A DNA stretch of 6,933 nucleotides, from contig JAUMTV010000146.1 of assembly GCA_030531025.1 (NCBI GenBank), positions 1 to 6,933 of the forward strand, given 5' to 3'. Under the pieces are notes generated by a model. That model was not told where the DNA came from. It made no database searches and worked only from the letters and a program-made list of their open reading frames with translations. Every line of letters starts with the position of its first letter. Within the stretch, counting starts at the first letter, position 1. The position numbers and the translations under genes are program-made. Of this stretch, positions 1 to 6,933 are shown piece by piece. The DNA comes from Turicibacter sp. (GTDB taxonomy: Bacteria; Bacillota; Bacilli; MOL361; Turicibacteraceae).

Positions 1-983
1 TCTCCTTCTTGTTCGATCCCTTCTATTTGAAGTTCACCTAATCCAAAGAAAAGATTCGAGCTTGTTGGAAGGAGTCGCCCTTCATAAAAACGGCCTTCCC
101 CATATAATAAATCTTTTTGTACTAAGTCTAACGTCTCTTGATAATCATCTGACGCAGCATATAGGTCATGAATCTTGTGCATTGCTCCTTCTTGAATGCC
201 TAATAAATTTAACGCGTAAGCTCCTAATTGATACGATGTCATATCATCATATGGTAATGCAGCTTCTAATGGTGCATTACTATAAATCAAATACGGTGTG
301 ACATATAAATCTAAGTCATATGTTTTTTCATCTGTTACCGCTGATAAATTAGGTAAGTGATCTGAGAAGAAAACAAGTAATGTTGGTTCATCTGACTGAT
401 TGATATAGTCCACAATTCTTGCAATTTGTGTATCTAAACTGTGCATTCGATTGACGTAATCTTGTAATGGTAATCGATAGTCATCACTTAGCGTCCCGCT
501 TACGATAATTTCTGCATCTTCACCTTCCGTTAAACTATAAGGTTGATGTGTTCCAGCTGTAACGGCATAAATAAAGTCTTGTTCTTCACTTTGTTCTAAT
601 GACTTAATGACATAATCAAATAATAAACCATCATCTGTTTTATCAATTTGATGAACCCCATGATCACCAGCCATATACTCTAGCGGGACATATACATCAA
701 ATCCTAAGTTACGAATGGCTAAATGACGGTTATAAAAATTCCCTTCATAGTTATGCAAGAAGGTCGTCTGATAACCCAATGAGTTAAAAATAGTTGCTAA
801 CGATTGAACAGGCGTTGTACATAACAACTGATCATATGGGATTTCACCTGGTTTTAAAGCTGACATAGAAATTGAAGTTAATACTTCAAACTCTGTCATG
901 ACCGTCCCGGCACCAAAGGTAGGAACCTTTATATAACCATGAGGTGAAACCTCGGTTAATGCACGAAAGGTCGCAATTGGACC
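1..983 (-). CDS. C-terminal catalytic half of the split LtaS-like protein (partial)
   Basis: From 983 down to the window edge the minus strand is open for 327 codons with no stop, in a different frame from the N-terminal half. My translation begins GPIATFRALTEVSPHGY and contains PTFGAGTVMTEFEVLTS, the family's catalytic-threonine motif (Thr at about residue 294 of the restored protein, equivalent to LtaS Thr300). Next comes LHNYEGNFYNRH. AGTHQPY follows, with its His codon at 546-548. FFSDHLP carries the conserved Asp-His metal pair at 357-362. These are the expected ligands and substrate contacts of the alkaline-phosphatase fold, in the right order and spacing. No ribosome binding site or plausible start precedes this half, so it is a continuation and not a separate gene. 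The C-terminus lies outside the window. Confidence 0.82.
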
Positions 984-1783
984 TCACTGTACTCGGCACC
1001 TTGTATTAATAACGGGTCCATAAACGACTCTAACTGAATAACAATTAAATTATACGGAGCTTCTGAGTCGACAGTTGAACGTAGATCAGATGCTGCAACT
1101 GGTAAAGCCATTGCACTCATAATCTCATCCATATTTTCATCATTATAAACGACCTGATTAGATCCTAAATAAGGATAAGTCGTATTTAAAATAGAATATG
1201 AAAAGCCATATGTTTGATAGCTTTTTGTATAATTAGACTTCATCGGTGCCATCCAGTCGTTTTCCTCAACTACATACAGTCCTAAAATGGCACATGAACA
1301 GACAATCCCCCAAATCGCATAATCTATCTTTTTAACCGATGATTTAACCTTAAATAAGAAGCCCATGATGATGAATAAGATAGCAACAACGACCACAAAG
1401 CCAATCATAATCGTTGGGGTAAAATATAAATCAATTAACTTAGCAGCCTCTTTAATTAAGAAAACATCTGAAAACATCAGCGGTGTCCCACGAAAATGGG
1501 TCACGATCGCATTGGCAAGCGATAAAAAGCCCCATAAAAATGTGAAGAGCGAAAATATAAATACTTTTCGTTTAACTAATAAAACGAGGCTCATACTTGT
1601 TAGGACAATTCCAAAATTAACCGAAAAATAAAAGGTACTTTCATGTATATATTGAAAAACATTTGTTAATGATTTTAATTGAATCCACTGTATAATGAAT
1701 GTTAATACAAAGGAATAGATAATCCAAACACTATAATACCAATTTGTTCGTAGAAACTTTATTATATTCTTCTGTTTTAGCAC
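956..1783 (-). CDS. N-terminal membrane half of the split LtaS-like protein
   Basis: This 275-residue frame starts with GTG. The start is supported by a strong Shine-Dalgarno GGGAGG ending 8 nt upstream. About five hydrophobic segments are visible, near residues 16-34, 52-70, 73-93, 123-145 and 153-171. The sequence RGTPLMFSDV (about 98-107), between segments 3 and 4, is typical of this sulfatase-like family. The extracellular domain opens with NLIVIQLESF (245-254), whose Glu252 matches the metal-binding glutamate of LtaS. Authentic sequence ends near Glu267; residues 268-275 (VQLRPFVH) are out-of-frame read-through before a TAA at 956-958. Translated alone, the product would keep the membrane anchor but lack the catalytic Thr and most metal ligands, so it should be inactive. 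Upstream TATAAT-like boxes at 1850-1855 and 1953-1958 lack convincing -35 partners, so no promoter is assigned. Confidence 0.85.
   Translation of the reverse strand: MLKQKNIIKFLRTNWYYSVWIIYSFVLTFIIQWIQLKSLTNVFQYIHESTFYFSVNFGIVLTSMSLVLLVKRKVFIFSLFTFLWGFLSLANAIVTHFRGTPLMFSDVFLIKEAAKLIDLYFTPTIMIGFVVVVAILFIIMGFLFKVKSSVKKIDYAIWGIVCSCAILGLYVVEENDWMAPMKSNYTKSYQTYGFSYSILNTTYPYLGSNQVVYNDENMDEIMSAMALPVAASDLRSTVDSEAPYNLIVIQLESFMDPLLIQGAEYSEVQLRPFVH
980..986 (-). other. Probable one-base deletion (frameshift site)
   Basis: On the minus strand the sequence is AGT GAG GTC CAA, which reads Ser-Glu-Val-Gln and soon meets a stop. Adding one G to the two-G run gives AGT GAG GGT CCA, and the reading continues as Ser-Glu-Gly-Pro into conserved family sequence. 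The site has no slippery heptamer and no obvious stimulatory structure, so programmed frameshifting is unlikely. A short homopolymer miscall or a genuine null mutation are the two realistic explanations. Confidence 0.75.
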
Positions 1784-1983
1784 TTGGTTTCCTCCCTACA
1801 TTAAAGGTTATTCTCCCACACTAATAATAGGATTTATTTTGTTGACCTCATTATAAATCGTATTACAAAAATCGAGCTAAAACAATCAGAAATAAATGGG
1901 AGTCTGAGCTTTCACTTCTTATTCTATTCTTTAAAGATCAGTGATAGACTTCATTATAAAAAACTTTCCTTAAAATAACCTTG

Positions 1984-2015
1984 AAAAAAAGCCTAAACTC
2001 AATGGTTTAGGCTTT
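1984..2015 (-). terminator. Intrinsic terminator after licT
   Basis: A perfect 8-bp stem, GCCTAAAC/GTTTAGGC (1991-1998 with 2005-2012), has a 6-nt loop and can be extended by three A-T pairs. On the minus strand it is followed by seven T residues (1984-1990). It begins directly after the licT stop codon. It ends licT transcription and separates it from the LtaS-like gene. The plus strand reads only TTT after the stem, so it is much weaker in that direction. Confidence 0.93.
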
Positions 2016-2864
2016 CTAGTATTTCCCTACTCGGCTAGCAACACGATTAATATGAAGGATGAAATAGAGGAGTTCATCGTACGTTAATTCAATGTTAAAT
2101 TTTTTCGTGAGATATTTTTCTACTTTTTGAGCGCATTCGTAAGCTTTCGGATATTTTTCTTTCACTTGTAAAAATAAAAATTCATCATCTTCATTTTGAT
2201 TGAGTTCTTGATTTAATAAACGACGAATGAAGTAGCGGATATGGGTGACAAATCGATTATAGTTTAGTGATGTTTCATCAAGTTCAATTTGATAATGAAA
2301 TTTGACGATGTTGAGTAAATCTTGAATAATCTGTGTCTCTTCTAATGTGGCTTTCATATTATCCCCATCTTGTTGGGCATTTACAAAATGGAGCGCAATA
2401 AAGCTTGCCTCATCTTCAGGGAGCTTGACATTTTCATAGTACTCGATCGTTTTAACAGCTTCAAGAGCCGCTTGATATTCTTTCGGATAGAATTTCTTCA
2501 CTTCCCAAAGCATTGCATTTTTAAGAGACATTCCCTGTTTATAGCGAAAAAGCGCATAATTGATATGGTCCGTTAACCCAATATAAATACTATCATTGAA
2601 TGTAGCGTTTAGCTTCGCTTCTGCAGCCTTAATCACCTTTGTACTTAGCTCTAAATGATTAACTGGAACTTCACGTAGTAACTCAATCATCTTTGATCGA
2701 GACTCTTCAGAATCAATCGTAAACTTCTTATCAATCTTACTTTCATCAACGCAATCACCAGCTTTTTTACCAAAGGCAATTCCTTTACCAAGTAAAATCA
2801 TCTCTAATTGTTTTTCATTCTCTGCTAATAAGACATTATTATTAAATATCTTCTTAATAATCAT
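2016..2864 (-). CDS. licT: LicT/BglG-family transcription antiterminator
   Basis: This 282-residue protein has the usual LicT length and layout. Residues 1-55 form the co-antiterminator RNA-binding domain (MIIKKIFNNN, then GKGIAFGKKAGD), with Asn10, Gly26, Gly28 and Phe31 conserved. PRD1 carries His100 (LTDHINYAL) and His159 (ALHFVNAQ). PRD2 carries His208 (THIRYFIRR) and His271 (FILHINR). These match the four phosphorylated histidines of B. subtilis LicT. By family knowledge, the dimer binds a RAT hairpin in nascent mRNA and prevents termination. It is inhibited through PRD1 by the sugar-specific enzyme II and activated through PRD2 by HPr. Its evident target is the RAT upstream of bglP. The start at 2864 is chosen because AAGGGGGAG lies 7 nt upstream and the protein then begins exactly as its homologues do. 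A longer frame back to 3020 crosses the licT promoter and a hairpin repeat and is not credible. Position 27 is Lys where LicT has Arg. Confidence 0.95.
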   Translation of the reverse strand: MIIKKIFNNNVLLAENEKQLEMILLGKGIAFGKKAGDCVDESKIDKKFTIDSEESRSKMIELLREVPVNHLELSTKVIKAAEAKLNATFNDSIYIGLTDHINYALFRYKQGMSLKNAMLWEVKKFYPKEYQAALEAVKTIEYYENVKLPEDEASFIALHFVNAQQDGDNMKATLEETQIIQDLLNIVKFHYQIELDETSLNYNRFVTHIRYFIRRLLNQELNQNEDDEFLFLQVKEKYPKAYECAQKVEKYLTKKFNIELTYDELLYFILHINRVASRVGKY

Positions 2865-2919
2865 GATTGATCTCCCCCTTGATGTAATAACCCATCTCAA
2901 ATAACCAACTTTTTCTTCA

Positions 2920-2948
2920 ATTATATCATGTTCATCATATGCACAAAA
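2920..2948 (-). promoter_or_regulatory. Probable licT promoter (extended -10)
   Basis: On the minus strand TGATATAAT (2920-2928) is a perfect -10 hexamer with a TGn extension. The -35 region is poor: TTTTGT at 2943-2948 gives 17-nt spacing, and TTGTGC at 2941-2946 gives 15. Extended -10 promoters tolerate weak -35 boxes. Transcription would start near 2913, leaving about a 50-nt leader before the licT start codon. No RAT, cre or terminator is visible in that leader, which suggests licT is not under its own antitermination control. Confidence 0.6.
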
Positions 2949-2949
2949 T

Positions 2950-3004
2950 ATATAAGCCCAGATAAGTTTTTTACGATGTAAAAAACGTTTAGCTGGACTA
3001 TAAT
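2950..3004. repeat. Imperfect long inverted repeat upstream of licT
   Basis: The core is a 9-bp stem GTTTTTTAC/GTAAAAAAC (2966-2974 with 2978-2986) with a 3-nt loop. The flanks continue the inverted symmetry imperfectly. The left arm TATAAGCCCAGATAA (2951-2965) resembles the reverse complement of the right arm (about 2988-3004, TTATAGTCCAGCTAAA). It abuts the -35 region of the licT promoter. A related half-site and hairpin occurs at 6883-6917. Function is unknown; a binding site for a dimeric regulator, a structured RNA or a small repeat family are all possible. Confidence 0.55.
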
Positions 3005-3073
3005 CTGCCTTACATGGCATGCTTATCCCATGTTTAGATTTCTATATTGAATGTGAAAAATATTTTCATTTGT

Positions 3074-3103
3074 AAATAGTAGTCATCCTCGTGACTACTA
3101 TTT
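3074..3103. repeat. 12-bp perfect hairpin
   Basis: AAATAGTAGTCA (3074-3085) is perfectly complementary to TGACTACTATTT (3092-3103), with a 6-nt loop. Neither strand has a long T run after the stem: the plus strand reads TTTT across its end, and the minus strand reads TATTTACAAATG. It could be a weak backup terminator or an mRNA-stabilising structure. Confidence 0.6.
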
Positions 3104-3138
3104 TAAGGCGTTTATTATTGCGTATTAAAAAACGTATT

Positions 3139-3160
3139 AGAAAATCAACTTTGATTTTCT
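3139..3160 (-). terminator. Candidate terminator hairpin, competing with the 22-bp stem
   Basis: On the minus strand AGAAAATCAA (3160-3151) pairs perfectly with TTGATTTTCT (3148-3139) across a 2-nt gap. This tight turn would open a pair or two in RNA. TTTTTT follows six bases later (3127-3132), so it could work as a weak terminator for the bgl operon. Its 5' arm shares 3155-3160 with the 3' arm of the 22-bp stem, so both cannot form completely at once. Confidence 0.4.
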
Positions 3161-3205
3161 AGGGATAAGTAGATAAATAGGAGTTATCTACTTATCCCTA
3201 GAAAA
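3155..3205. repeat. 22-bp perfect inverted repeat downstream of the glucosidase gene
   Basis: Positions 3155-3176 are exactly complementary to 3184-3205, with a 7-nt loop (ATAGGAG on the plus strand). The stem core includes CTAGGGATAAGTAGATAA. On either strand the 3' side continues with A residues, not T, so it is not a classical intrinsic terminator. It should be a very stable 3' structure in the bgl mRNA, possibly protecting it from 3' exonucleases. It could also be a DNA binding palindrome. Confidence 0.8.
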
Positions 3206-3226
3206 GTTAAGCACTTTAAGCTTAAC
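3206..3226 (-). terminator. Small hairpin close after the glucosidase stop, weak terminator candidate
   Basis: GTTAAGC (3226-3220 on the minus strand) pairs with GCTTAAC (3212-3206) across a 7-nt loop, and TTTTC follows. The stem is short and A-T rich and the T run is brief, so termination would be inefficient. The run of T residues is also the 5' arm of the adjoining 22-bp stem. Confidence 0.35.
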
Positions 3227-3253
3227 CTTTCTTGTTCTTTCTATTCTTCACTA

Positions 3254-6595
<3,342 letters not shown>

Positions 6596-6635
6596 CTATT
6601 AAAAGTTGTCGACATGCCCCCAATAGCTTTATTTG

Positions 6636-6753
6636 AAAAACAAAAAAGCAACACCCGATTAATGACTACCTTAAAAACAAACACGCTACATCCCCTCATC
6701 ACAAAGGACGTTTTGCTGTCTTTAAAATTAGTTGTCATTAATTCAAGTGTTGC
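6636..6753 (-). terminator. LicT-controlled terminator in the bglP leader
   Basis: The 5' arm (6753-6734, minus strand) includes GCAACAC and ATTAATGAC. These pair with GTGTTGC and GTCATTAAT in the 3' arm (6666-6648). Three inner pairs (U-G, U-G, G-C) and one bulged A join the two blocks, for about 19 paired bases. A T-rich run, TTTTTTGTTTTT (6647-6636), follows. The loop is long, about 67 nt. The 5' arm overlaps the 3' half of the RAT hairpin at 6740-6753, so the two structures are mutually exclusive, as expected of BglG/LicT control. Confidence 0.85.
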
Positions 6754-6779
6754 CGGCTTTCCCGTTACAATCTTAAATT
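6740..6779 (-). promoter_or_regulatory. Ribonucleic antiterminator (RAT), LicT target
   Basis: On the minus strand the hairpin has these parts: a lower stem AATTTAAG/CTTGAATT (8 bp, one U-G pair), an asymmetric internal loop ATTGTAA facing GCAACA, an upper stem CGG/CCG and a GAAAG loop. The segments GATTGT, AAAGC and GGCAA are the recognisable conserved elements of the BglG/SacY/LicT RAT family, as remembered from the B. subtilis bglP and sacB leaders. Bound LicT would stabilise this hairpin and prevent the overlapping terminator. Confidence 0.88.
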
Positions 6780-6816
6780 AATTGTAATTTTTTGTTTGTA
6801 ATTAACTTACAAGATT

Positions 6817-6845
6817 ATAATAACATAAACGCTATCATTTGTAAA
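6817..6845 (-). promoter_or_regulatory. bglP promoter
   Basis: On the minus strand TTTACA (6845-6840) and TATTAT (6822-6817) are separated by 17 nt. TGT precedes the -10 box, giving a TGn extended element. The upstream sequence (about 6854-6872) is rich in A runs and could act as an UP element. The predicted start near 6810 leaves a leader of about 255 nt with the RAT about 30 nt in. A TATAAT at 6814-6819 overlaps, but its spacing to the -35 box would be 20 nt. Confidence 0.7.
6824..6837 (-). promoter_or_regulatory. Weaker second cre-like site in the promoter spacer
   Basis: TGATAGCGTTTATG on the minus strand matches the cre consensus at 11 of 14 positions, with the central GCGTTTA intact. 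It lies between -35 and -10, two nt from the stronger cre. It could be an auxiliary CcpA site or chance similarity in AT-rich sequence. Confidence 0.35.
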
Positions 6846-6853
6846 CGGTTTTA
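6840..6853 (-). promoter_or_regulatory. cre box (CcpA site) over the -35 element
   Basis: The minus strand reads TAAAACCGTTTACA, which matches 13 of 14 positions of the cre consensus TGWAANCGNTNWCA; only the G at position 2 differs. It contains the -35 hexamer, so bound CcpA/HPr-Ser-P would block RNA polymerase and give glucose repression of the operon. Confidence 0.75.
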
Positions 6854-6882
6854 GTTTGTTTTTTTTATTAATTTCTAAATTA

Positions 6883-6917
6883 TATAAGTCCAGATAAATT
6901 TTCTTCATAGAAAATTT
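6883..6917. repeat. Second copy of the TATAAGYCCAGATAA hairpin motif
   Basis: TATAAGTCCAGATAA (6883-6897) is followed by a 9-bp hairpin AAATTTTCT/AGAAAATTT (6896-6904 with 6909-6917). The layout matches the repeat at 2950-3004: the same motif, in the same orientation, running into an A/T-only hairpin. The sequence beyond 6917 includes TAAGCCCTAG but is cut by the window edge. No gene is recognisable between 6854 and 6933. Confidence 0.45.
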
Positions 6918-6933
6918 TTAAGCCCTAGTAGCG

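Larger units (their letters stand above)
1..1783 (-). pseudogene. LTA synthase/sulfatase-family phosphoglycerol transferase, frameshifted, 3' end outside window
   Basis: This is one gene in two frames. The 5' part (1783 to about 983) encodes the membrane domain and the start of the catalytic domain. The rest of the catalytic domain continues without a stop in another frame from 983 to the window edge. Reading GAG then GGT at 985-981, i.e. restoring one G, joins the halves into about 594 codons, close to the usual 600-650 residues of LtaS-like proteins. By family knowledge these are polytopic membrane enzymes whose extracellular alkaline-phosphatase-fold domain transfers or hydrolyses glycerol phosphate, as in lipoteichoic acid synthesis. 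All expected catalytic residues are present across the two frames, so decay, if real, is recent, or the missing base is a sequencing error. The gene is separated from licT by an intrinsic terminator. The exact substrate (LTA, LTA primer or another phosphoglycerol polymer) is not resolved. Confidence 0.8.
2865..3253 (-). other. 389-nt intergenic region between 6-phospho-beta-glucosidase gene and licT
   Basis: No credible gene is present. The stretch is dense in inverted repeats, listed separately: a 7-bp hairpin at 3206-3226, a 22-bp perfect stem at 3155-3205, an overlapping 10-bp hairpin at 3139-3160, a 12-bp hairpin at 3074-3103 and the imperfect repeat at 2950-3004. The licT promoter is at 2920-2948. 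Plus-strand CGTATT occurs twice at 3121-3138, as a direct repeat around a run of A residues. The region probably ends the bgl transcript and starts a separate licT transcript. Confidence 0.7.

Noticed and set aside
976..990. Programmed ribosomal frameshift in the LtaS-like gene
   Set aside because: There is no slippery heptamer, no internal Shine-Dalgarno and no evident downstream structure. LtaS-family proteins are not known to use recoding.
1365..1631. Plus-strand 88-codon frame
   Set aside because: It lies wholly within the membrane-domain coding region of the LtaS-like gene on the opposite strand, with low-complexity Lys/Thr/Ile content typical of antisense shadows. The plus-strand frames at 62-301, 2370-2576 and 5163-5420 were dismissed for the same reason.
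2865..3020. 52-residue N-terminal extension of LicT to an ATG at 3020
   Set aside because: The extension crosses the licT promoter and a long inverted repeat, looks nothing like the family, and the internal ATG at 2864 has a strong ribosome binding site and the canonical MIIKKI start.
3155..3205. 22-bp stem as a standard intrinsic terminator
   Set aside because: The bases after the stem are A-rich on both strands, and the T runs are inside the 5' arms, so the required U tract is missing.
3074..3226. CRISPR-like array from closely spaced repeats
   Set aside because: The elements are different inverted repeats, not direct repeats with spacers of uniform size.
6814..6819. TATAAT as the bglP -10 box
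   Set aside because: It is a better hexamer, but the spacing to TTTACA is 20 nt. The overlapping TATTAT gives 17 nt and a TGn extension.

Overview
The window reads as the chromosome of an AT-rich, low-GC Gram-positive bacterium (Bacillota). The evidence is a LicT/BglG-type antiterminator, a fused BglP-type phosphotransferase permease, a lipoteichoic-acid-synthase-like enzyme, strong AGGAGG-type ribosome binding sites and a CcpA-type cre box. A Turicibacter/Erysipelotrichia-like or bacillus-like host is plausible, but the species cannot be fixed from sequence reading alone. All recognisable genes lie on the minus strand, so transcription runs from high to low coordinates. TGA is not used as a sense codon.

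Right part (about 6933 to 3254): a beta-glucoside utilisation operon. A promoter with an extended -10 element (6817-6845) has a near-consensus cre over its -35 box. It feeds a roughly 255-nt leader that holds a ribonucleic antiterminator (RAT, 6740-6779). The RAT's 3' half is also the 5' arm of a strong terminator (6636-6753). This is the LicT/BglG switch. Behind it lie bglP (6556-4697, PTS enzyme IIBCA) and, after 24 nt, a GH1 6-phospho-beta-glucosidase (4672-3254). Together they import and phosphorylate a beta-glucoside and then cleave it.

Middle (3253 to 1984): a 389-nt gap filled with inverted repeats, including a perfect 22-bp stem that competes with a neighbouring hairpin. Then comes licT (2864-2016), the antiterminator that should act on the RAT. 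It has its own extended -10 promoter and a clean intrinsic terminator (1984-2015). The regulator therefore sits downstream of its target operon and appears to be transcribed independently of it.

Left part (1783 to 1, running off the window): a membrane-anchored LtaS/sulfatase-family phosphoglycerol transferase gene. It is split by an apparent one-base deletion near position 983. All expected catalytic residues are present, but in two reading frames.

The window is mostly a conventional sugar-PTS locus. I did not find an undescribed system. The items most worth a second look are the frameshifted LtaS-like gene, the competing hairpins after the glucosidase gene, and a recurring TATAAGYCCAGATAA hairpin motif upstream of both licT and bglP.
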